NCBI GenBank assembly: GCA_002914805.1
Contig: JXTB01000036.1
Location: 842,512-906,511 of the forward strand
Direction: 5' to 3'
DNA from: Parasponia andersonii
Lineage: Eukaryota; Streptophyta; Magnoliopsida; Rosales; Cannabaceae
DNA: 64,000 bases
Positions 24,586 to 35,839 of this stretch are shown here, piece after piece. Numbering within the stretch: the stretch's first letter is position 1; each line of letters begins with the position of its first letter. The notes below the pieces were generated by a model. It made no database searches, had not been told where the DNA came from, and was given only the letters and a program-made list of their open reading frames with translations. Position numbers and translations under genes: made by a program.

Positions 24586-25226
24586 GGTGGGATATTTTTG
24601 AAATTAGTAGGTAGAAAAGAAAATTTAGTTCCATTTTCATTTGTGGCCAAGAGTAACCGCTAGTCATTTGTCCTCGATTTTTAGCAAAGAACAATTTACA
24701 AAGGAAAATCGATGTTAGAAAAGGGGGGAAAATATTCTGAAAATATTGTGTTTAGAAAAGAGTACAAAAATTAAAGTAAAAATTAAAGTACATAAAACAC
24801 AAGCTTAACTTATTGTGCCGCTTATGTTATGCTTATTTATTGCTTAATAAACAGCTAGACGCGACACTAGTGTGGCCATTTAACAGTTCTAGTAGCCCTT
24901 CCCCTAGGGGTTTGGCACTTGCATTAGCAAAGATAGAGCCAAGATATTTACGTTGGCAAAAAATTAGCATTAACATCGTTCAATCTAAACCCAAAAAAAA
25001 AAAAAAAAAAAAATCGAAATCGTTGAAAAATTGTCAGTGAATCAGGTGTGCCTTAGTAATTTTTGCATGTTTTAGAGTAAGCTCAACTGCTCAACTGCAC
25101 GAGACTTTCAAAAATATTTTTATATAGAGATGGAGAGTAAAAACTTACTGATTTCTAACACATTAACTGGAGGAAAAATTATTTTACATGGAGATGTACT
25201 GTTTTTTGGTTGTTCATATCATTTTT
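24584..25226. other. Intergenic, 3' flank of FBN6
   Basis: Contains a poly-A run (about 24991-25012). The stretch up to 25226 should include the 3' UTR of the minus-strand fibrillin gene. No gene is supported. Confidence 0.35.
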
Positions 25227-26517
25227 TCACACAGAACTATTGCGTCTTTGGAAAACAAATAGAGAGCCTTTGGAGCCCTTCCCCAACCGGATCTTGTCAT
25301 CTATGTACGTGATTCGGAGTTTCACCTCGCTTACACCGCCATACCGAAATTCCAATCCTCCAACCTTCAATTCAGGTGGCTCAAATATAACTTGGACCCA
25401 TTCATCATCCAGAGCTGTCAACTTTCCTGCTCATGAAAAAAATGTGAAGATGGTGAGTACAATGGTTGCTACATTGCACAAGTTTTCAACAGTACAAGAG
25501 TTTACACATGAAAAATTAGGAACTCATTATTCAAAATGACACTTCCAAGAACAGACATCTCTTTTACACTACATTTTCCCTCTTAGCTAGTGCGTTTGTG
25601 ATGAAGTATTATAAGGTGGCAGCCATTGAGGTGATTTTTATGTATTAGTATCACCTATGATGGATCATCACAACAGGGTTCTTATACTGTCAGATAGTAG
25701 TGTGAGACGTACATGATATCACATAGCAAGAACTGCAATTGGTCCAAAACTAGTGGTCATGAAATAGAAATTCCGAATGTGGACAGCAAAGAAACAACGA
25801 AATAAAACCTCAGTGGCAACTACCCATGGTTTGTTGTGGCCTGAGAAGGGAGATGCCCCAGAATAAAACAGAACCCCTTACATAGAAACAATTGTTTCTA
25901 GTGTTGTTGTTACACTTATGGACTTACTTAAACAGATCAATATTCATTTCAAACCTTCAGCCAACATATTATAATGTATAAAACTTTGACAGTACGAATA
26001 TAAACCATACAGAGACATTTTGATTTGTGACAAACCTTTCAAAGAGACCCCTCCATCCAGGAATCCAAAAGCAGAAAAGATCACTTTGTTTTTGACAATG
26101 TCAGGAGCCTCTATACCCTGAATCATTTCCTTTGTTGTAAGAACAAGGCGGCCCAACGCACTCCTATATCCACCCCCAGGTGATGTTGGCACTGAGCAGT
26201 ACACCACATCCCAATCTAAAAAAGGCATTCATTATATGGTGAACATGCATACTCAAGAAATCCCTGTATTTCAGTTATTGAAAATCAGAAAAACATATGA
26301 ATTGTATTACAACCCATGATCTAAATCTGAGAGCTAATATGAAGCATTTGGATCTTTGATCTCTCTAATACATATTGGCAAACCGAGCTTTTATTTGGAT
26401 AGTTATATGAGTGTGAGATCATATAGGTGCCTCACATAGCCAGAAGGCCCCCTCTCGTCTCATCATAATAAAAATTTTTTATTATAGGATACTAATAAAA
26501 AGTATTCGAACTTCATT

Positions 26518-26554
<37 letters not shown>

Positions 26555-26932
26555 TATTAATTAATTAATCAGAGAGACTAGCTAGGACTTTACCTCCAAA
26601 AATAAGAGGGCATTTTACTGGCTCATTAACACAATATTTCTGCAACTCTTGAGCCAATTCAGCTACCTTCTCATGCTCTTCCTTCTTAAGCAAAACACCT
26701 CTATCTGATTGTATCACCTGAATATTCAAACCCCAAATCAGATTTCTTCTTCAAGTTCATAAATAAATCATCTAATCCAATGTGTCATTAAATGTAAATA
26801 AATCAGATTTTTTATAATGCTAATTTCATATAAGATCTTTCCACAGACACACAGATATTTAAAACTTGTCCTGCATTTTCTGAACACAGATCATGAATAT
26901 GTGTCTGTGTATGTATGTGTATGTATATATAT

Positions 26933-26996
<64 letters not shown>

Positions 26997-27248
26997 AGTA
27001 AAACCCATTACCTTGGAAAGTATTGAGTCAACAAGATCACCTGGACCAGTTTGAACTTCCAAGTTGGGGACTGAAACCGAAGCCGAAACTCTCAAGGTCT
27101 TGCCCTTACAAAAACGTGAATGAGATGAAACTGATAAGATCAAATTTGTGGGTTTTAAGCGAAAACCAAGAAATTTAGGTCTGAAGGGCTCAGGAAGGCC
27201 TCTGAAGGTAGTAGAGGGCAATAGTGCTAAAGAAGAAGCGGTAGCCAT
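25227..27248 (-). CDS. FBN6: Plastid fibrillin, FBN6/PAP6 type, 4 exons
   Basis: Exons on the minus strand: 27248-27012, 26717-26594, 26215-26036, 25426-25227 (TGA stop), 741 nt, 246 aa, frame kept. Residues 1-54 form a typical chloroplast transit peptide (MATASSLALLPSTTFRGLP start, rich in Ser, Thr, Arg and hydroxylated residues). The PAP/fibrillin lipocalin-like domain follows, with PLIFGDWDVVYCSVPTSPGG (about 115-134), GYRSALGRLV, FSAFGFLDGGVSLKGKL and the C-terminal strand block VKLRITYIDDKIRLGKGSKG. Fibrillins bind lipids and sit in plastoglobules, thylakoids or the envelope. The FBN6 subgroup is linked to thylakoid photoprotection and redox balance. The wording matches the Arabidopsis At5g19940 type. 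The ATG at 27248 is the first in frame and gives the expected transit peptide. Intron 1 carries a long GA microsatellite. Confidence 0.95.
26519..26553. repeat. (AAT)n microsatellite in FBN6 intron 2
   Basis: About 11 AAT units followed by ATTAATTAATTAAT. Confidence 0.95.
26935..26994. repeat. (AG)n microsatellite in FBN6 intron 1
   Basis: About 30 AG units, preceded by a GT/TA-rich compound repeat (26900-26934). It lies 17 bp inside the donor end of intron 1, which reads as (CT)n on the coding strand. Confidence 0.97.
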
Positions 27249-28038
27249 GGAAATGGTTGAGAGCTCAACTTGTATTTGTCAGAATCAAGAAAAAAAAATT
27301 GGTAATATGAATGCGTTCCTGCTGGTGCTGGATAATTAGATTTCTGCTTTTGCATCAGATCATTGGTTCGTTGTGCCATGTAAGCACATCAACGTGGGAC
27401 CCGCTTCTCGTTTAGCTATTGGCCTTCAGGATTCCACGTTCGCAGTTTTTATTTCCTTGCCTTATCTGATAGATATTACAGTGTGATAGCTACTTTGTTT
27501 TGTTTTGTTTTTGTTTTTCGCATAAATAAAGAGTATTTCTATTGAGCAAAATAAACCCTTTTTTTTCTTTTTTAATTTTTTTGGAATCAATTGATTAACA
27601 CCGTATAATTTAAAAAATAACTGGAGTGTGCAACGTATGTCGTTCTTATTTCATTTATTATTTGCTACTTAAAATTATTATATTATTTTAGTTATTTTAT
27701 CAATATAATATGTGATGACGTTTAGCGTTTTCAGATATCAATAATTAAAACTTATAAATAGTTTTTTTCTTGAAAAAATATTAATAAATAAAATTTTCAA
27801 TTATTTTGGGGTCAAGCAGTAATTTCATTACATGAATTGTAAATTTTTTTAATTAAATAGTAATTTAGTCTAAGCAAATGTGCTACAAATAAATCTAATT
27901 CTTGAATTGTCCTTTATATTATTTTAATTAAATATGTCAATTTTATTATAAAAAAAACTGAATATGTTAATTTGAGCGATATTACGAGGCATTAAAGTGA
28001 TTCAACTTTATTGGGACAGTTTTTTCACAACATACAAG
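27249..28038. other. Upstream flank of FBN6 and AT-rich intergenic DNA
   Basis: 27249-27480 is the presumed leader and promoter of the minus-strand fibrillin gene, with a relatively GC-rich block at 27360-27460. The rest is AT-rich without recognisable features. Confidence 0.35.
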
Positions 28039-28430
28039 GTCCGTTTGGGATTGATTATAACTTCTGTTTTTTCTGTTTTTAGCTTTTAAAAGAAGTTTGC
28101 AAAAAAATTGGAGTGGAAGGTGTTTGATAAGTTCTTACTTTTGATTTGTAAATTCTAAAAGTTGCTGCGTAATCACTAAATTAAGTAAAATTTGAGAAAC
28201 ATGGTAAAAGCTGATTTTCAAAACTGATTTTACTTTTATAATACAAATAGTTTAAAATAGCACTTTATAACATATAATCTATAATTTACCAAACACTTAA
28301 ATGTTGCTTTTAAACAGCACAATAATTTTGTAGATTAAATTAATTAAATGCCTAATTTTTTTTCCCCATAATTGCTTCTAACTTATAACATAACTGTAAT
28401 ATAGTACAACGATACCAAACTGGCTCATAA
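28039..28430. repeat. Possible hAT-like MITE
   Basis: The left end GGTCCGTTTGGGATTGATTA and the reverse complement of the right end GAGCCAGTTTGGTATCG share the CCGTTTGG(T/G)AT-like terminus common in plant hAT MITEs. Inner parts (ATAACTTCTG and TATAAGTTAGAAGC) are weakly complementary. No clear 8-bp target duplication was found. Confidence 0.35.
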
Positions 28431-31400
28431 TTAGTAATTTGGAATCTTCGCTTATTTTGAAACAAGGATTACATGCCTCTCACCCATGTTGTATATATGC
28501 CATATTTGTACGATCGTAGTTTAAATTGTTACTTTATATGAATGTATATTTTGAGAAAATAAAATTATTAATAATATAATAGTAAGAGATGAGTTTTCCT
28601 TTATTATAATTAATCCTTAATAAAAAGAAAAGGGAAATAGAATGAATTTAAAGAAGAATGAGAAAGAATTAAAAATTGAATTATCTTTCTAAAATTTAAC
28701 TAACTTTGTGACTATTTTCCTAAATAATGTGTATACAATATATAAATAAATACATGAATAGAAGGGAAAGAGAATCTCTTTCCCGACTTTTATTTATGTT
28801 GGGTCTATATGTAAAGCATTTGGCGCCAAATGATCTTTTAGCTTGTAATGATGAATTGAATCAAGCCTTTTAATGTAAGCTTATGTTTTTGTCAAGTATA
28901 TTGGATATCATTTTGTAATTATTCCTTTCTACTGGATGTCTCAACTTGCTGACATAATGTTATGATACTGATTTGCTCAGAAGATTGAAGACCTTTTCAG
29001 TATAAGATCAATAGCTCAATCTGTTTTATTTATGAGAGCATAATTTTTCTTTTGTTTGGTCTATGTTTTATTATTACATTCTCAAATCAGTTGTCTTGTA
29101 TGCTTAGATATTATCTAGCATATACACACGTTACTTTGTCTTATAATTACTAGGAAATTTGTCAGGACACTCGATCTATATATGTTTGCACATTGAATAT
29201 TTCATTCATCATTTGTTCTTGTCTCATCTTTGCTTCAAAATATTTTGTCAAGATAACATCTTTAAATTTGAGTTTGTTTGTCTCATAAGAGTAACATATT
29301 GTTTTGTCGAGACGAAACCTTTAGTTTTTGTCCTTATTGTTTGTTTTAGTTCCTTTGTTCTTGCCAATATAAATAAAAAGTTTCTTTCTAACGGGACTAA
29401 GCCTTTCATACCTATTGCATATCTAGAAAAAGGTTTCTTATAGCTTTTTGCTTTTTAAGTAAGAATTCTTAGAGTTTCGGTGATTTTTACTCTAAGTCTA
29501 TTTTGTTCATTCTTGGGCTACTTGGTCACTACTGAAGGGAGTTCTATGGTGGCTTAAACACAAGAGAAATCTTATGTAGCAGCTGAAGTTAAAGGGTTAG
29601 CAACAACAAGAGTTAAAAGGATTTCAACCACCATTTCACATATGGGAGCTTGTGTGCTGAAGCTGAGAAGTTCAAGAATAGTAGTTAAAAGGAGTTCAAC
29701 ACCAGATTAATGAAGCAATTTCTATGAAGGAAATGAAGTGCAAATCGGTAGCAATTAGAGAGGAGTTCTAGATTTCATTGTATAAAATTTGTATTTGTAT
29801 CGCTTTGATATTTCTAGTTGATTATTGCTAATTGAACTAGATCTCGTAGATGTAGGCATAACGTGGTTGTGTTGAACCACGATGAAATCTCATGTATCAC
29901 TCTTTTTTTATTCTTAATTCTTGATTGTTGCTTTAATTTTCTGTAAATTTGAAAATCGTATTTTAATAGATGAGTAACCTGACTTAACTATTATTCATTT
30001 TCCGGTCTATTATGGATTAGTAAATATGACATTTTATTATCGCTCTTTAATGGATTTAATAAATTGTAAATCCTTTTAAGTTATTTTTATCAAATTAAAT
30101 GAGTTATAAACACAATAAACAGAGCGAAACCCACATTTTGATAACGATTTCTTGAAACCGTCCCAAACTAAAATAAATGGGACAATCAAATAAATGATTA
30201 ATAGCTCGAGGATGAGATGTAGAATCGATGGCTGGAATGAGAATAGTGGATGGAAAATGCGTTGATCCATTTTTAACACCCCTTATTCTAAAATATATTT
30301 AATCAACACTTTGTAATGTTAACAAATACTTGTTACCAATTTTAAATTAATAATATTAAGCCTAATTTAATAGGTTGATCCATTTTAACATCCCTTATTC
30401 TATTTTTTTTCTAACATATATTTAATCAACACGTTGTAATGCTAACAAATACTTGTTACCAATTTTAAATTAATAATATTAAACCTAATTTAATAGGATA
30501 TATAGAATCAAAACAAATAAGGAATACATAAGATATATATATATATATATACATATATATAAATAGGGATTCATAATTTTAATTACAATTTTATCCTCAA
30601 TTAGAATTACAAAAAAGGACAATATAAAAGTCACTTATTTTTGAAGAAAACAGTTTGAGAATTAATATATTGAATATGATTACATATTGAGAATCGGCTA
30701 GCAACTTCCAAGAAAGGAAAAAAAAGGGTATGAATTGCTTGAATCGTGTAAGGAAATATCATCATAATATCTATACACTTGCATATATTTACATAGATAA
30801 TTGAATGAGATTTTTGTGTGAAGAAAAGGCAAAAAATAATTATTTTTCTATTCATATATATATATATATATATGTTAGAAAAAGAAACATATTTATTCAA
30901 AAAAAAAATAAAAAACATATAGGCCGTCGTGGGACTTGGACTTAATGGGTGCCAGTAATTTTAATTAAGAAAAAGCCTATAATATATATATATATATATA
31001 TATTTAAAATAAAATTGTGAATTACATGAGTAGGATACTTGAAAATGTGTCCTAAGAGTAAGAAGAAGAAGGAAAGAAAAAAAAAGTATGCAATGACCAA
31101 AACAATATTGAAAGGGGAAAAAAAAAGAAAAAAGAAATATCATTTTCATTATTTCCCCCTTAATCTATCGTATTATCTTGATTAAAATCTTATATTTATC
31201 TTTTCTGAGAAAAAAATAGACGATAAACACGAGAAAAGATGGGACAAAAAGAACATGATAAAACTCATAGGTAATTATCCAAGGAAAAGAAAAGATAAAT
31301 GAACTTAAAGTTTTATAGAAAAAATTGAAGTTAGTTAAATTGATTAAATTAATTTAATAATAGCTTAACTTTCACATTTGTTGTTAAATTTTATCATTAG

Positions 31401-31740
31401 TACAACGAAATAAGGAACGTACAAGTAAAAAAGGGTAATTTTCAAATATAATGAATGTACATAGAAAAAATAAAATAGTAAAACAATTCTTTTATGATGT
31501 AAAAAGAAAATAAATGTACATAGTCCAACTTTTGATGGATTTAAAATTTCTCATTTAAATATGTGTTCTTGTATCATAATATTAAGGTAACAATTGACAA
31601 AACTTTAAAAGTTAAATTTTCATGATTTAAGGACTAAAGTGACAAATGTTTAAATTTAAGGACCAAATTGAGAATGTTTTAATACCTCAGGCACTAATAG
31701 TCAATAAATCCGGTCATCTATAAATTGTCCCCCTCTGCTT
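28431..31740. other. AT-rich intergenic region
   Basis: Contains a 113-bp tandem duplication at 30262-30490, several short TA runs (30532-30555, 30855-30873, 30978-31002) and homopurine tracts. The translated stretches are AT-driven and show no family motif. No gene is supported. Confidence 0.4.
30262..30490. repeat. 113-bp tandem duplication
   Basis: Two copies starting TTGATCCATTTTTAACACCCC (30262) and TTGATCCATTTTAACATCCC (30375), nearly identical through AATTTTAAATTAATAATATT. One copy has a short T insertion. Confidence 0.9.
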
Positions 31741-32190
31741 TGCCAGCTGATTCACGAGTCAGAAACTCCACGAGAGAGTTCGACTTCCTTCCAGAAGAAT
31801 CGTCTCGTCGGACCACACCAGCAACTGCAAGGTGCGCCTGATAACTTCCTTTATTTTTTTTCCCCCCCTTTAAAATTCTAATTAGAACAACGGATTGTCA
31901 CTTGGGGCAAAATCAAAGCCTCAATGTAGGATCACAATATAGCCAGTAAAATACTTTGTATTTTTGTTACTTCTTTTAGAACAAATAGAGATTTTATTAT
32001 TCTCAAGCATACTATACCTTTTTGTGAAATATGGGAATTACAAGTATCACATTTGATTTTAACGTTTCAGCCGAAATTGTTTTGAATGTAACAACTAACA
32101 ATGGTGGCCTATATATTGTGAAAAATGGGTTGAAGGGGTATAGAAACAGCCTTCAAGAAATCAATTTTTTTTTTTTTTTTTTTTTCAAAG
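31741..32190 (+). other. Likely 5' UTR exon and UTR intron of the FAM32A-like gene
   Basis: The stretch 31741-31831 is GC-richer than its surroundings and ends AACTGCAAG followed by GTGCGC, a good donor. A 21-T tract (32165-32185) followed by CAAAG at 32190 is a strong acceptor 35 bp before the ATG. This is inferred from splice signals only. Confidence 0.5.
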
Positions 32191-32225
32191 GAGTGGTGTT
32201 TTGGGCAATTTGGTTGATAAATAAG

Positions 32226-33166
32226 ATGTCAGAATATGATGAGAACATTGTTGTGGGGAAGCTGAGGCTGAAGGGCAAAGCATTGGAAGTGAAAGGTGGA
32301 AGTGGAGGGATTAAAAAGAAGAAAAAACACAGGAAGCATTATCACCATTTATCTCATCAGCTCAATGGATTTGGTCTTCTCTCAAAAGGTTGGTTAGTAC
32401 TTGCTTGGCTTTGGTTTGATTCCCTTAGATATAAAGTTTTTAAGTAAGCTAGCTTTTGGTATGTTTTTTTTTTTTTTTTTAAGAATTAATCCTGTTTTGC
32501 TTACATCCATTATTAAGATAAATTAATTAAATTCAACTGCTTGTATTTATATCAAGAATTGAGTACTTGTTAGAGTCTGAACTATATGTTGTTCAGGTTG
32601 GAAAAACAGTATGTTGTTTAGGTTGGAAAAACAGACCATATAAATGTGTTTGAATGATGAAAATATGAGTTGGGAGGTTCAACCATGGAAGCTCTATTTG
32701 TATTGTTGTATGGAAGTAGAATTTCTGGATAAAAATTAATGGACCCCTAAGACTATGGATGACTATAAAATGTATCCTAACAAAATTGATTGTTGTCAAC
32801 TTATGAGATTATGAATTTCTTCTTCTTGTTAGTGTCCTTTCTTTTTATTTTCCTTCTTCTTTTATGCTTTTTTCTTTGAGCTCGTTATGCTAATTGAGGT
32901 TTTCTCCCTTTTGGAGGGTGATAGATGGAGACTCATCAGTGCCCCAAAAGGATCAACTTGGGTGCCTAAATGATGCTGACAAAGACTGTGGCAACGATTA
33001 TCTTACACCAGCGGAGAGGCGGTACCTCCAGCAGTGGGAGGAGCGTGATCGCCGGAGGCTAGAGAAGATGGCCAGCAAATCACATCGCGATCGGATTCAG
33101 AAATTCAGTCGGTATTTGGCTAATCTAACTGAACATTATGACATTCCTAAGGTTGGACCAGGCTAA
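32226..33166 (+). CDS. FAM32A-like lysine-rich nuclear protein, 2 coding exons
   Basis: Coding exons 32226-32388 and 32925-33166 (TAA stop) give 134 aa. The second exon is joined at the acceptor GGTGATAG before ATGGAGAC, the only nearby AG that keeps the frame. The N-terminus reads MSEYDENIVVGKLRLKGKAL, then a lysine cluster (KKKKKHRK, about 35-42), then a linker. The conserved C-terminal block holds YLTPAERRYLQQWEERD, KSHRDRIQKFSRYLANLTEH and the terminal YDIPKVGPG. This is the layout of the FAM32A family (small nuclear proteins; the human member is seen in late-stage spliceosomes near the active site). The lysine cluster may act as a nuclear/RNA-binding element. The length fits the family (about 110-140 aa). 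Confidence 0.93.
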
Positions 33167-33703
33167 GGCAAGCTCTCCTTGTTATCTATTCTATCCCATT
33201 ATCAAGTATTTTTCTGGTGTTGTGTATTGCAAATTGCGACTCTCTTCTCTTGAACAATTACATACTGTCTGGATTATAAAGAAACTATTTTGAGAATTTG
33301 TACGAATTAAGAACTTCCGATGTGGTTGCTTTGCGCATAAAGCGTTTTATGTTGAACCATTGACGTTAACGTTATTCATTTTTCTATTGAAATTTTCTGT
33401 TCCTCGTTTACGTGCAAGGAAACGCCCAAAGGAAAAAAAGGAAAAAAGTCCATTTATATTTTTTGAATATGATCTACAAATATTCTATTTGTAACATATG
33501 TACTATCTTTCAGATAACATGTCTTCTTTATTTACGGTGGACTAGGATCCTCTAGCAGAAAATTATGTCTATCTTATTAGAGTATGCCACATCACTTTGA
33601 GTGAGTTAATGTTTTTAATTGAGTTAGTAGTGCTAACATTCTTCCTTTTATTTCTTTTCTTTTCCTTTAAAATCTCCTTCTAGTGGAAGTATCTTCACCC
33701 TAG
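33167..33703. other. 3' flank of the FAM32A-like gene
   Basis: Presumed 3' UTR followed by AT-rich DNA up to the target site of the gypsy insertion. No other feature seen. Confidence 0.35.
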
Positions 33704-34607
33704 ACTTGTGACGCACTAGCCCACAAATGTCGATGACTCAAAGCCAAAGTCCAAAATTCTAAAACCCAATTTAATGAACATTTTATTAGTTGGTAGAATA
33801 TTTTTGTGTGTTAGGTATTTTAGATTTATTTATTTGAAATGCGTTAGGTTATTTAGCTTGTTTATTTGAAGTGTATTAGGTGAACAATTTATTTATTTAA
33901 GTGTGTTTGGTTGGTAGGTGCTAAGTGTATGGTTGTAAGTTTTTTAGAATTATTTTATTGGATAGTTTAAATTAATCCTAAATTTATATAAATAGGCTTT
34001 GTTGGCAAGAGTTGTGATCATCCAATCTTCAATCACATCTTAATTTTCTCTTCTAAATTCTCTTTGAGAATTTTACTTATTTTTATTCTTGTTGTGAGAA
34101 CACAAGTTAGAGTAAAATTTAGCAATCCACTGCGTCAATTGGTACTAGAGTCTATCTCTGTATTAGACAGAGCTTTCTTATTACCGTTACCCTACACTAT
34201 TTACATAAAAAAATCTTTATTTCATCATCACCTTCGTTATCTAATTTTTACCATCACCTTCTCACAATAATTATTTATCACACATATACATATAACCCGT
34301 CCATACACTATATTTCTAAAAAAAAAGGGAAGAAGCGTATATCAAAGTTTTCTCTTTGGAGAATTTGCTTCATTCTCGTAACAAGGTAATATATACATTT
34401 TTGTAAGTTTTATTTTTTTTCTTACTGTTTAGATTTTTGATAGTTCTATTTTTTCTTTACTCTTTAGAGTTTGTACTATTTTCTTTCCTATAAAAGCAAA
34501 AAAAAAAGTAAAAAGTAAAAAAATAAAAAAAAATAAAAAAAGTAATTTTATTTTTCTTTACTTTTAAAAGTTTGTATTACTTTCTTTCCTATAAAAGTAA
34601 AAAACAA

Positions 34608-35675
34608 AATGTCGGACAGAGAGTCTAGCCAATAAAATCCTGCTGTAGAAAAGTCCGCAACAAATGAGTCAGTGGATGCACTTAATAGAAGATTGCAGAA
34701 TCTAGAGACAATACTTACAAATTTGACTGAACATTTTCTTGGGAGACCAAACAACAATTATGAACGACGGAGGCATAACAAAGTGGATCCTCTTGGAAAT
34801 TTTGGGCAGCATCGAAATCAATTTTTTTAAGATGAAGATTCTAGTGAAGACGATGAAAGACCAGCCACGCTCGAAAATAACCAAGGATCTTGGCATGACT
34901 ACCGCATGAAGATTGAGATTCTGCAATTTAATGGTCTATTCATGATTGAAGAATTCCTTGATTGGCTAGTTGAAGTAAAAAAGTTTTTTGATTATAAGGG
35001 CACTCCAGAACACATGAAAGTCAAATTGGCGGCTTATCGACTCAAAGGAGGCGCGTTAGCTTGGTGGGATTAATTACAAGCGACACATATTTAGCAAGAG
35101 AGAAACAAAGTTCACACTTGGCGGCGGATGAAACTATTGATGATCGAACACTTCTTACCTCTAGATTACGAACAAGTACTTTTTAGTTGATATCAACATT
35201 GCCGATAAGCATACCAGATAATATAAGAATACACAACCGAGTTTCATAGACTAGTTGCCCGAGTGGACATTCGTAAATCCGAAAGTCAAAAGATTTCTTG
35301 ATTCATTGATGGACTTCGTGCAAACATACAAGATGAGGTATTCAAATAATCTCATAATACTTTATCTAGTGCAATGCAACTCGCTTTAAAAATTGAAATT
35401 CAGCTCAACAAAAGGGCAAATCGTAATTCAACAACTTCTCAATCCTCTACACCACTACAAAGATCTGGTTTGAGCAAAGGGAAGGCCATAGCAAGACCAC
35501 ACGATGAAGCAGTAAGACCAACTCCTTCTTACAACCAACCAACCGCTCGATCGCAAAGAAAAATAGCCAACAACAACACTAACAACCCTTATACAGTCCC
35601 GAGAGGTAATAAATGTTATCGTTGTAGACAAACGAGCCACTATTCAAATCAATGTCATCAGAACAGACCCCGTTA
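34608..35675 (+). pseudogene. Gypsy gag with zinc knuckle
   Basis: An ATG at 34608 is followed soon by a stop. Gag text resumes with IEEFLDWLVEVKKFFDYK (about 34950) and RLKGGALAWWD (about 35040), then runs to a CCHC zinc knuckle CYRCRQTSHYSNQC (about 35612-35655), which has the CX2CX4HX4C spacing. At least two internal stops interrupt it. Confidence 0.85.
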
Positions 35676-35839
35676 ATCTAACCACACATGATGACGATGT
35701 TGAAGGAGATGAGGCATATTTTGAGAATGAGGAGTACGTAGATAAAGTTGAACCTGAGGAAGTCATTTATGGAGATAAAAGTATTTCCTTGGTGATAAGA
35801 CGATTGACGTATACACCAAAGAAAGAAGAAGACATGCAA

